Below are positions 33,269 through 41,665 of a DNA stretch of 64,000 bases, in pieces. This stretch comes from Granulosicoccus sp045106195. GTDB taxonomy: Bacteria; Pseudomonadota; Gammaproteobacteria; Granulosicoccales; Granulosicoccaceae. Position 1 is the first letter of the stretch. The number at the start of each line of letters is the position of its first letter. The notes beneath the pieces are model-generated. The model saw nothing but the letters and a program-made list of their open reading frames with translations, was not told the origin of the DNA and ran no database searches. The stretch lies in assembly GCA_045106195.1 (NCBI GenBank), contig JBGCEH010000034.1:62001-126000 (forward strand), written 5' to 3'. The position numbers and the translations under genes are program-made.

Positions 33269-33649
33269 TGCATCTCGCCTCTGGGTTTTCTGTATTGACT
33301 GATTCCAATACAAACGCTGCGCGTAGTTTAAAGAAAGTCGAGGGCAAGGAGCAGATGAATGATGGATCTTGGCACCCTTGCGATGAGAATTACCGCGCCG
33401 TGAAACCATCGGAGGGATTGCTCGTCACGTCGTGACTAGGCTCTGCGGTATTATCAATCGGGTTTAGTGAGTGCCCGCCCCCCGTTAAGTGGGTAGAGCC
33501 GCAGACACCACCCAGCGTCCCGTAAGAAACCACAAGCGGTTTCTTGTCGAAGCTATCGTTTGTTGCACAGAGGGTTTGAACCCTGAGCAGCGCAACCAAT
33601 GCGCTGGATTAGCCTCGTATGTATACGGGAATTATGTATGCTGGGATAA
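33269..33649. other. Stem-loop-rich gap between glk and tRNA-Ser
   Basis: This 381-bp gap has no supported protein gene but contains at least four perfect dyads: GTCACG-T-CGTGAC (33424-33436), AAGAAACC-ACAAGC-GGTTTCTT (33524-33545), AGGGTT-TG-AACCCT (33571-33584) enclosed by GTTGC (33562-33566) and GCAAC (33591-33595), and CAGCGCA-ACCAA-TGCGCTG (33588-33606). A TCTGCGG/CCGCAGA pair near 33442 and 33500 could close a longer element. The density is unusual for a plain spacer. It may be a small RNA or the 3' tail of the tRNA-Ser transcript. No match to 6S, tmRNA, SRP or RNase P RNA was seen. Confidence 0.35.
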
Positions 33650-33741
33650 TGGCGGAGAAGGAGGGATTCGAACCCTCGATACGCGATAAAACGTATACTC
33701 CCTTAGCAGGGGAGCGCCTTCAGCCACTCGGCCACTTCTCC
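33650..33741 (-). tRNA. tRNA-Ser (anticodon GCU)
   Basis: The reverse complement folds as a long-variable-arm tRNA of 92 nt including an encoded CCA. Acceptor GGAGAAG pairs with CTTCTCC; the D arm contains GCCGAGTGGCTGAAGGC; the anticodon loop is CTGCTAA between CTCCC and GGGAG; the variable arm is TATACGTTTTATCGCGTA; the T arm is GAGGGTTCGAATCCCTC. Anticodon GCT reads AGC/AGU serine codons. It belongs to the csrA-tRNA-Ser-tRNA-Arg cluster common in Gammaproteobacteria. Confidence 0.96.
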
Positions 33742-33878
33742 GTATCATCTGCCCAGATATAGACGAGAGCAAACTACCCAACTTGCCATTCCGACAATTT
33801 GCCTCACTGCTCCATCATCATTAAAAAACGGATTGGGAGCAGAAATAACAATATTATTGGTGTGGCCATACACAAAAC

Positions 33879-33955
33879 TGGCGCGCCCGGAAGGATTCGA
33901 ACCTCCGACCGCCTGGTTCGTAGCCAGGTACTCTATCCAACTGAGCTACGGGCGC
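33879..33955 (-). tRNA. tRNA-Arg (anticodon ACG)
   Basis: A 77-nt tRNA on the minus strand with encoded CCA. Acceptor GCGCCCG pairs with CGGGCGC; D arm TAGCTCAGTTGGATAGAG; anticodon stem-loop CCTGG-CTACGAA-CCAGG with anticodon ACG (A34 edited to inosine in the usual way, reading CGU/CGC/CGA); T arm GGAGGTTCGAATCCTTC. It lies 137 bp upstream of tRNA-Ser and 110 bp downstream of csrA, on the same strand. Confidence 0.97.
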
Positions 33956-34065
33956 GTGTTTTGTACGTGCGGATTATGGTGGGAGAACGTACCTACGTCA
34001 ACCCACCACCGCCTCTATTTACTGGAACAAGCGAAAATAATAACTCAACAGCGCCCCACACGATG

Positions 34066-34272
34066 TCAGCTCTCCGCAGCAAGCTCCCGCTCAATGACTT
34101 CGCCTTCCTGCTCTTTCCTTATTCGCTCGTAAATTTCTTCGCGATGTACTGCAACTTCCTTTGGTGCATTAACTCCAATACGTACTTGGTTCCCCTTCAC
34201 ACCCAGAACAGTGACGGTTACTTCATCACCAATCATGAGTGTTTCACCGACTCGACGTGTCAAAATCAACAT
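34066..34272 (-). CDS. csrA: Carbon storage regulator CsrA
   Basis: RNA-binding global regulator that controls translation and stability of mRNAs by binding GGA motifs in leaders; homodimer in the cytoplasm. From the ATG at 34272 (AGGAG 7 nt upstream) the protein has 68 residues and begins MLILTRRVGETLMIGDEVTV, with R44-region VHREEIYERI intact. The family is 60-70 residues. A 26-codon upstream extension in frame was rejected. Placement after lysC and before the Ser and Arg tRNAs is the ordinary order in many Gammaproteobacteria. Confidence 0.97.
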   Translation of the reverse strand: MLILTRRVGETLMIGDEVTVTVLGVKGNQVRIGVNAPKEVAVHREEIYERIRKEQEGEVIERELAAES

Positions 34273-34674
34273 GGTAGAACTCCTGGTTACTTCAAACTGA
34301 CAACGGCTGTTTACCAGCCCCCTAGTACCGATGCCCTCGTAAGGCGACACCTAACAAGTGTTACGCCGATCACACTTCTTGACCGCGAGGGTTGATTATG
34401 TCAGTAAAATTACCGTCGCAACCCGCTGCATTAAGGCTGGTGGTTAGTTTTAACAGTAATGAAACATCCTTGAAGAAACACACCGAAATCAGGCTGAAAC
34501 CCTTTATAAATGGGCCGTGTAACATGTCATTACCACTCTCTAATGACACGATGCACATATAACAAGCAACACAGTTTTACATTTATAAACAAAATTGCGC
34601 TCACTCAACATGATTTGCGAATCGTCTGCACTCCTGAAAAATAGGGACTGTCAACGTCCAAATCATTACAAACA
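34273..34674. promoter_or_regulatory. csrA upstream region with an 8-bp dyad
   Basis: This 402-bp gap carries the csrA promoter region and the end of the lysC transcript. TGTCATTA (34525-34532) and TAATGACA (34541-34548) form a perfect dyad with an 8-nt spacer, about 255 bp before csrA. It might be an operator, or a hairpin below lysC, although no T-run follows. Several AT-rich hexamers could be -10 boxes, but none pairs with a clear -35. Small frames on both strands lack support. Confidence 0.4.
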
Positions 34675-35916
34675 CTATGTCTCTGTTGCTTCAGGTGCTG
34701 CAAGCTCAAACTCCTCATGCAGGGCTCTCACTCCAAGCTCCAGATATTTCTCGTCTATGACCACACTGATTTTTATCTCAGAGGTGGTAATAAGTCGTAT
34801 GTTGATTCCCGTCTCTGACAGTCGTCTGAACATGCGGCTTGCAATGCCGGCATGCGATCTCATGCCAACACCCACGATCGATAGTTTGGCAATTCGATCA
34901 TTGCCCGACAGAGTCGCAGCACCTAGCTCATCTTGCTTGGACTTGAGAAAGTCCATCACACGCCGGTATTCGTCGCGATGCACGGTAAAGGTAAAGTCAG
35001 TGGTGTCATCAGCACCGATATTCTGAATGATCATGTCTACTTCGATATTCAAATCCGAAATAGGCCCCAGGATCGCGTACGCAGTTCCAGGACGATCGGC
35101 AACACCAGTGACGGTCACCTGCGCTTCGTCCCGATTGAACGCTATGCCAGACACTAGCGCTTTTTCCATGCTGTTTTCCTCGTCATCGTAAGTAATCAGT
35201 GTCCCCTCGCCTGGCTTGAAGCTCGAAAGCACACGCAAAGGAACATTATATTTGCCGGCAAACTCCACCGCTCGAATCTGCAGAACCTTGGAACCCAGAC
35301 TTGCCATCTCCAGCATTTCCTCGAAAGTAATACGCTCGAGTCGCCTTGCACGGCTTTCAACACGGGGATCGGTGGTGTAGACACCATCGACATCGGTATA
35401 TATCTGGCACTCATCGCATTTGAGCGCCGCGGCAAGGGCAACCGCTGATGTATCTGAGCCTCCACGTCCGAGGGTAGTGATGTCACCTTTTTCATCGACG
35501 CCCTGAAAGCCTGCTACGACAACGATTTTGCGGGCCTTGATATCCGTCATAATCCGGTCAGTATCAATGTCGATGATACGCGCCTTGCTATGACTGTCAT
35601 CCGTGAGAATTCGTACTTGCGAGCCGGTATAGGAACAGGCTTCAACGCCCAGTTCCTTGAGCGCCATGGATAACAACGCGATAGTGACCTGCTCTCCGGT
35701 TGACAGCAGCACATCCAGTTCTCGAACATCGACAACCGCCGGCTGAACTTCTCTGGCCATGCCTACCAGTCGATTGGTCTCACCGGACATCGCCGAGACA
35801 ACCACCACCAGATCATCGCCAGCTTGATGAGCCTCCTTGAGGCTCTGAGCCACATGCTGGATACGTTCTACCGTACCCACGGAAGTACCACCGTACTTCT
35901 TGACCAAAAACGCCAT
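34675..35916 (-). CDS. lysC: Aspartate kinase (monofunctional)
   Basis: First step of the aspartate pathway to Lys, Thr and Met: ATP-dependent phosphorylation of aspartate. The ATG at 35916 gives 413 residues beginning MAFLVKKYGGTSVG, the conserved kinase motif; other blocks are STGEQVTIALLSMAL, GFQGVDEKGDITTLGRGGSD and YTDVDGVYTTDPR. Two C-terminal ACT domains (about 265-340 and 345-405; VTVTGVADRPG and SIVGVGMRSHAGIA) give feedback control by lysine/threonine. The frame is open 47 codons upstream, but that stretch covers the promoter. The protein is the alpha-subunit type that also yields a beta form by internal initiation in some bacteria. It lies between alaS and csrA on the same strand, the Pseudomonas-like order. 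Confidence 0.96.
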   Translation of the reverse strand: MAFLVKKYGGTSVGTVERIQHVAQSLKEAHQAGDDLVVVVSAMSGETNRLVGMAREVQPAVVDVRELDVLLSTGEQVTIALLSMALKELGVEACSYTGSQVRILTDDSHSKARIIDIDTDRIMTDIKARKIVVVAGFQGVDEKGDITTLGRGGSDTSAVALAAALKCDECQIYTDVDGVYTTDPRVESRARRLERITFEEMLEMASLGSKVLQIRAVEFAGKYNVPLRVLSSFKPGEGTLITYDDEENSMEKALVSGIAFNRDEAQVTVTGVADRPGTAYAILGPISDLNIEVDMIIQNIGADDTTDFTFTVHRDEYRRVMDFLKSKQDELGAATLSGNDRIAKLSIVGVGMRSHAGIASRMFRRLSETGINIRLITTSEIKISVVIDEKYLELGVRALHEEFELAAPEATET

Positions 35917-36024
35917 GATGAAAAAACCAACCTGTAGAGTTCTTGCAGGCAAAGCAGTCAATCGGACTGCACCTGCATAATTCGGAAACGTGCCGAAATT
36001 CCGACCACTGAAAACGCTGGCTAT

Positions 36025-36052
36025 TTTATAGAACCGAAATGTCCCCTGCCAA
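36025..36052 (-). promoter_or_regulatory. Sigma-70 promoter of lysC
   Basis: On the minus strand TTGGCA (36052-36047) is followed after 16 nt by TATAAA (36030-36025). Both match well, and the transcript would start near 36018, about 100 nt before the lysC ATG. That leader is too short for the roughly 170-nt lysine riboswitch, so ACT-domain feedback is the visible control. Confidence 0.6.
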
Positions 36053-36100
36053 GTCACGGCACTGAAACAGTGCTGATCCTGTGGCTAGCCAATCATCATG

Positions 36101-38725
36101 TCAACCTGGCATACCCAGTTGCTTATCAAGCCAGAGATTAGCTGCTTCAAATGCCGGGAGAATCTTGTCCAGCGACTCTGCACCACCCTGAGCCATATCG
36201 GCACGACCGCCACCACGACCGCCCAATACGCTCGCAACTTCCTTCAAAAGGTCACCCGCCTTGACCTGACTGTGCAGGGACTCATCTACGGTGGCTATCA
36301 ACGCAACCTTACCTGCTTTTTCGCTTGCCAAAACAACCACGGCTGGCTTTAAATCTACTCGCAGCTGGTCCATTAGTGTTCTCAAACCTTTTGCATCAGT
36401 GTCATCAACAACCTTCAGCAGAATATTGGCAACCCCTGCCTTGCGGGCACCGCCAGCAAGATCTTTACCCTTTGATGCTGCCAACTGGGCTTGTAGCTGA
36501 TCGACTTGCCGAGCGAGTTCCTTGTTGCGAGCCTGGAGCTGCACAAGCTTTGGAATCACATCAGTTTTCGGTGCTTTCAACGTTGAAGCAACTGACTCAA
36601 GCTGGGCCTCAATGGATTGCGTATAATCAAGCGCTGCCGGACCACTGACCGCCTCGATCCGACGCACGCCCGCGGCAACTCCACCCTCACTCAATACCTT
36701 GATACCACCGAGATCACCCGTGGCGTTAACATGTGTGCCGCCACAAAGCTCGACGGACTCGTCACCCAGCCTGACTACTCGCACGACGTCACCGTATTTT
36801 TCACCGAACAGTGCCATGGCGCCTGCCTTAATTGCTTCTTCCATGGACATCTCTTCAATAGAGCACGGACTGTTGAGACGAACCTCGTGGTCCATCCACC
36901 GCTCTATTGCGACCATCTGTTCATGCGTAACCGCTTCACCATGAGAGAAATCAAAACGTAACTGCTGTTCATTGACCAACGAGCCTTTCTGTTCGACATG
37001 AGTACCCAGAACAGATCGCAGCGCTCCATGCAACAAGTGGGTAGAAGAGTGATTCTGGCGTATTCGATCGCGGCGCTCGCAATCGACACTCGCTGTCACA
37101 GAATCACCGACGCTGAGTTGGCCGCTGGCCAATGTACCGGCATGCGCAAATGCCTTGCGTTGCTTTTGCGTGTCCAGCACATCGAATGTGATATCTGCGC
37201 CTGATGCGAGATGTCCGGTATCACCAACCTGTCCTCCGGATTCGCCATAAAATGGGGTCCGATCCAGCACGACCCAGGCAGCAACACCTGCGCTTATGGT
37301 GTCGACTGATCGGCCATCAACAAACAGCTCGGTGACACGGGCATCGGCGACAGTTTGTGTATAACCCAGAAACTGCGTAATAGTTGATGCCTGAAAGTCC
37401 AGACCCTGACTGGCAAAGTTGCTTGCAGCTCTTGCGCGGTTTCGTTGGGCTTCCATGCAGGTTTCAAAGCCGGGCATATCGACCTCAAGCTCGCGTTCCC
37501 GGGCAATATCTGCCGTTAGATCGGCAGGAAATCCGTAGGTATCGTAAAGTTTAAAAATTACTTCACCCGGAATGATTTTTGTATCGAGACGCGATACTTC
37601 ATCATCGAGGATGGCAAGCCCCGCTGACAATGTGGTCGCAAAGCGCTCCTCTTCCTTTAATAATTGATGTTCGACATGGTCGCGAGCGGCCACGAGTTCC
37701 GGATAGGCTTCGCCCATTTCACGCACCAGCGACTTCACCAGCTGATGAAAAAACGGCTGGGTAGCGCCCAGTTTGTTAGCGTGTCTCGCTGCGCGTCTGA
37801 TAATCCTTCGCAGAACATAACCACGCCCTTCATTGCCGGGTATGACACCATCGACAATCAGGAATGAACAGGAGCGCAGGTGATCGGTTATCACGCGTAA
37901 GGAAGGATTAGAAAGATCTTCAACCTTAAGCAGTTTTGCCGTATCTTTTATGAGGCGATGGAACAGATCAATCTCATAGTTGCTGTGCACATGCTGTAAC
38001 ACGGCAGCAATGCGCTCAAGCCCCATACCGGTATCCACACACGGTTTTGGCAATGGCGTCATGGTACCGTCAGCCGATCTGTCGAATTGCATGAAGACCA
38101 GATTCCAGATCTCGATGTAACGATCGCCATCCTCTTCCGGCGAACCCGGCGGTCCACCCCAGACATCGTCGCCGTGATCATAGAAAATCTCCGAGCAAGG
38201 ACCACAGGGGCCTGTGTCTCCCATCATCCAGAAATTGTCTTTTGCACCGATGCGAATTACGCGCTCGGCCGGCACGCCTATGTCGTTGATCCAGATAGCC
38301 TCAGCTTCATCGTCCTCTTCAAAAACGGTGACCCATAACTTGTCAGCTGGCAGTCCGAGAGTGCCTGTCAGAAAGGTCCACGCAAATCGGATGGCTTCCT
38401 CTTTGAAGTAGTCGCCAAAACTGAAGTTGCCAAGCATCTCAAAAAAGGTGTGATGTCTTGCGGTATACCCGACGTTATCCAGATCATTGTGTTTTCCACC
38501 CGCGCGAACACACCGCTGAGAGGTGGTTGCCCTCTTGTAATCCCGGACATCATCGCCAGTAAAGACGTCTTTGAACTGGACCATGCCGGCATTGGTAAAC
38601 AGCAAGGTCTTGTCGTTGCCGGGTACCAATGATCCTGATGCAACGACTTCGTGCCCCTCGCTCTTGAAATAGTCGAGAAACTGGTCGCGAATTGCAGACG
38701 TGGAAATAAGCTTAGGGTCAGACAT
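36101..38725 (-). CDS. alaS: Alanyl-tRNA synthetase
   Basis: Charges tRNA-Ala; 874 residues, full length. Class II catalytic core at the N terminus (SAIRDQFLDYF, FTNAGMVQFKDVF, RCVRAGGKHNDLDNVGYTARHHTFFEMLGNFSFGDY split over motifs 1 and 2), the editing domain with the zinc-binding HSSTHLLH and CGGTHVNATGD, and a C-terminal C-Ala domain with coiled coil (VQLQARNKELARQVDQLQ) and the DHHA1-like GGRGGGRADMAQGG. Start MSDPKLISTSAIRDQF is typical. It follows recX after 128 bp and precedes lysC by about 184 bp, within the conserved recA-recX-alaS block. Confidence 0.98.
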   Translation of the reverse strand: MSDPKLISTSAIRDQFLDYFKSEGHEVVASGSLVPGNDKTLLFTNAGMVQFKDVFTGDDVRDYKRATTSQRCVRAGGKHNDLDNVGYTARHHTFFEMLGNFSFGDYFKEEAIRFAWTFLTGTLGLPADKLWVTVFEEDDEAEAIWINDIGVPAERVIRIGAKDNFWMMGDTGPCGPCSEIFYDHGDDVWGGPPGSPEEDGDRYIEIWNLVFMQFDRSADGTMTPLPKPCVDTGMGLERIAAVLQHVHSNYEIDLFHRLIKDTAKLLKVEDLSNPSLRVITDHLRSCSFLIVDGVIPGNEGRGYVLRRIIRRAARHANKLGATQPFFHQLVKSLVREMGEAYPELVAARDHVEHQLLKEEERFATTLSAGLAILDDEVSRLDTKIIPGEVIFKLYDTYGFPADLTADIARERELEVDMPGFETCMEAQRNRARAASNFASQGLDFQASTITQFLGYTQTVADARVTELFVDGRSVDTISAGVAAWVVLDRTPFYGESGGQVGDTGHLASGADITFDVLDTQKQRKAFAHAGTLASGQLSVGDSVTASVDCERRDRIRQNHSSTHLLHGALRSVLGTHVEQKGSLVNEQQLRFDFSHGEAVTHEQMVAIERWMDHEVRLNSPCSIEEMSMEEAIKAGAMALFGEKYGDVVRVVRLGDESVELCGGTHVNATGDLGGIKVLSEGGVAAGVRRIEAVSGPAALDYTQSIEAQLESVASTLKAPKTDVIPKLVQLQARNKELARQVDQLQAQLAASKGKDLAGGARKAGVANILLKVVDDTDAKGLRTLMDQLRVDLKPAVVVLASEKAGKVALIATVDESLHSQVKAGDLLKEVASVLGGRGGGRADMAQGGAESLDKILPAFEAANLWLDKQLGMPG

Positions 38726-38853
38726 GGGACGAGCAGCGTGCTGGCTGAATGGGTGGGTAGTGTAAACGCAGTGCGCTCCGACGGATAGTGTCTTGCACCA
38801 ATACTAATCGTCAATACCCACCAATATTTAATATTAGGCTTGACATTGTTACA

Positions 38854-39369
38854 TCAGGAACGCCGACAGGAATGTTTTCGTGCTGTATTCAGAGCTCGAA
38901 GCGCATCGCTGGTCTGAAACCCGCGTGAGCTCAGAAACCGTGACATTCGGCCGACATCTCGCTGCTCATGGCTGTTGATCATGCAGGCATCAAAACGACT
39001 TTCCAGCGCCACCTGTGCAAGTTCTGCCCAATCGGCATTCTGCTCGGCGAGCGCTGCGTCGACCAGATGCGAAGCCACACCACGCTGGCGGAGTTTTGAC
39101 CTTATCAACAAAGGGCCATAGCCACGGCCCAGTCGCTGCTCCGTATATAACTGAGCATATCGGGCGTCGTTGACATAATTGAGCTCCGCAAGCTCATCCA
39201 GTGCTGCGCGAATGGAATCTTCCGGATGCTCTCGTGCAACCAGTTTTTTTGTCAACTCGAACACTGAATGGTCGCGGCTACCCAGAAGCCGCACAGCGGC
39301 GTTATACGCTCGCTGTACGCGTTGCTCAGGGGACAATGCCGATAGATCTACGGTCGATTTTTCACACAT
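38854..39369 (-). CDS. recX: RecA regulator RecX
   Basis: Small helical protein that caps and inhibits RecA filaments; 171 residues. Three-helix repeats of the family are visible: RAYNAAVRLLGSRDHSVFEL, ALDELAELNYVNDARYAQLY, RGYGPLLIRSKLRQRGV and the C-terminal RMSRFLSSRGF. It lies 88 bp after recA and is probably produced by read-through of the recA transcript. The start ATG at 39369 gives a slightly extended N terminus compared with short family members. Confidence 0.93.
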   Translation of the reverse strand: MCEKSTVDLSALSPEQRVQRAYNAAVRLLGSRDHSVFELTKKLVAREHPEDSIRAALDELAELNYVNDARYAQLYTEQRLGRGYGPLLIRSKLRQRGVASHLVDAALAEQNADWAELAQVALESRFDACMINSHEQRDVGRMSRFLSSRGFQTSDALRALNTARKHSCRRS

Positions 39370-39457
39370 TCAGGTGAAAGCCCCTTGACATTCAATCATC
39401 ACTAATACCAATGACAAGGCTAACGATACGTTAACCTTAGCACCGATTTATGACGAC

Positions 39458-40507
<1,050 letters not shown>

Positions 40508-40616
40508 TTGCGTGTTCTCCGTTCAGTGAGATGCGGCAACACCATTCCATGGCTTGAACCGTGGAAATGATTATTTCACATAGACTGCCGGTTAGGGGAC
40601 GAAAAACATAAAAATA

Positions 40617-40632
40617 CTGTAAAAAAAATCAG
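40617..40632 (-). promoter_or_regulatory. LexA (SOS) box upstream of recA
   Basis: CTGTAAAAAAAATCAG matches the gammaproteobacterial LexA consensus CTG-N10-CAG. On the minus strand it overlaps a possible promoter (CTGATT, 16 nt, TATGTT). It ends inside the stop region of the upstream 112-residue gene, so the operator is embedded in the tail of its neighbour. The recA GTG is about 110 bp downstream. Confidence 0.75.
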
Positions 40633-40967
40633 CTACCTTCGCTTTTTATACAACTATCGTAAGTACCTTCCTTCAACAATTCTTGCTCTTCACACAGAGC
40701 ATGCAGCTCCTCTTCGACTTCACGGCTGCGCGCTTCAGCCGCATCAAGCTCCTTCTGGACCTCTGCTGCCTGAGCTGCCGTGGACTCGCGATTGGCGATG
40801 GCTTCCTCCAAAGCAATACGCTGTTCAGTGACAAGCCTCTCAAGATCTTCAAGAGACATGCTCTCCTGGGCAAGGGCGGCACCAAAGAGAAACAATAGGC
40901 CCGCGGACAGGCCCACGGAACTCAACAGCCGACACTTGAGGGATCTGGCAAAAGGACGAGCAATCAT
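40629..40967 (-). CDS. Small periplasmic coiled-coil protein
   Basis: A 112-residue protein of unknown function. The N terminus is a signal peptide (MIARPFARSLKCRLL, hydrophobic core GLSAGLLFLFGAALA, likely cut before QESMS). The mature part is almost wholly a Glu/Ala-rich coiled coil (residues about 38-95) ending in a short tail with two Cys (HALCEE, YDSCIKSEGS). The start overlaps the cinA stop by 4 bp, so it is translated with cinA, and its end overlaps the LexA box of recA. It is not part of the standard cinA-recA pair. Confidence 0.7.
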   Translation of the reverse strand: MIARPFARSLKCRLLSSVGLSAGLLFLFGAALAQESMSLEDLERLVTEQRIALEEAIANRESTAAQAAEVQKELDAAEARSREVEEELHALCEEQELLKEGTYDSCIKSEGS

Positions 40968-41551
40968 AGTGTTAGCGATCCTGTCTTATCAATACTATGT
41001 ATTCGTGAAATGGTACCACGCAAGGCCTCAAAAACTGCTTGCCGACGCACAAAGCGACGATCCCCAGAAAATGTGAAAACCTCGGTCGTTATTTTAACAA
41101 CACCTTCAGGTGTAGTGGCCGCTGTACCGCTTTTAGCGGTTTCAAGACACCTGATGGCCCAGCCAATCCAGACGGTGCCCACAGGCTTGTCCTTCGTAGC
41201 GCCACCGGGTCCTGCAATTCCGCTGACAGACAGTGCAACGTCCGCTCCAGCGCGATCCAAAGCCCCCGCTGCCATTGCGCTGACACAAGCTTCACTGACT
41301 GCACCATGTTGCTCGAATATGCTGGCACTAACGCCAAGTAGTTCCTGCTTCGCAGCGTTCGAGTAGGTTACGACACCTCGCTCGAACCAGCCGGAACTGC
41401 CCGCTACCTCGGTAAGTGCACCTGCAACCAGTCCACCTGTGCAGGATTCTGCAGTGGTGATGAAACGGTGGCTTCTCTCTAGCTGTCCGCCAAGCTCGGC
41501 AGACAATGCCGCAATGGCACTATCAGTAGCAATATCATCTTCACTATTCAT
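40964..41551 (-). CDS. pncC: CinA-family nicotinamide-nucleotide amidohydrolase (PncC)
   Basis: Deamidates nicotinamide mononucleotide to nicotinate mononucleotide in pyridine nucleotide recycling; 195 residues, the single-domain form equal to the CinA C-terminal domain. Motifs: TAESCTGGLVAGALTEVAGSS (catalytic Ser region), VVTYSNAAKQELLGV, GAVSEACVSAMAAGAL, SVSGIAGPGGATKDKPVGTVW. Placement upstream of recA is typical of Gammaproteobacteria. It diverges from mutS over 114 bp. Confidence 0.94.
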   Translation of the reverse strand: MNSEDDIATDSAIAALSAELGGQLERSHRFITTAESCTGGLVAGALTEVAGSSGWFERGVVTYSNAAKQELLGVSASIFEQHGAVSEACVSAMAAGALDRAGADVALSVSGIAGPGGATKDKPVGTVWIGWAIRCLETAKSGTAATTPEGVVKITTEVFTFSGDRRFVRRQAVFEALRGTISRIHSIDKTGSLTL

Positions 41552-41665
41552 TTCGACGCTCTGGCTGGATGCTCTGGTCTTTGGTTGTTGAAGTGCGGCA
41601 TACGCCGGACGGTATTATGGAGATTCCGTGTTTCATGAATACACTCTCCGAGTACACTATGCAGC

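Noticed and set aside
33269..33649. 6S RNA, tmRNA, SRP or RNase P RNA
   Set aside because: The gap is structured, but none of the conserved sequences of these RNAs (for example the SRP GGTCAGGTCCGGAAGGAAGC core) was found on either strand.
34398..34562. 54-codon plus-strand frame upstream of csrA
   Set aside because: No ribosome site, unusual composition and it overlaps the dyad; no resemblance to a known small protein.
35917..36100. Lysine riboswitch before lysC
   Set aside because: The promoter leaves a leader of about 100 nt, shorter than the aptamer, and the conserved core was not seen.
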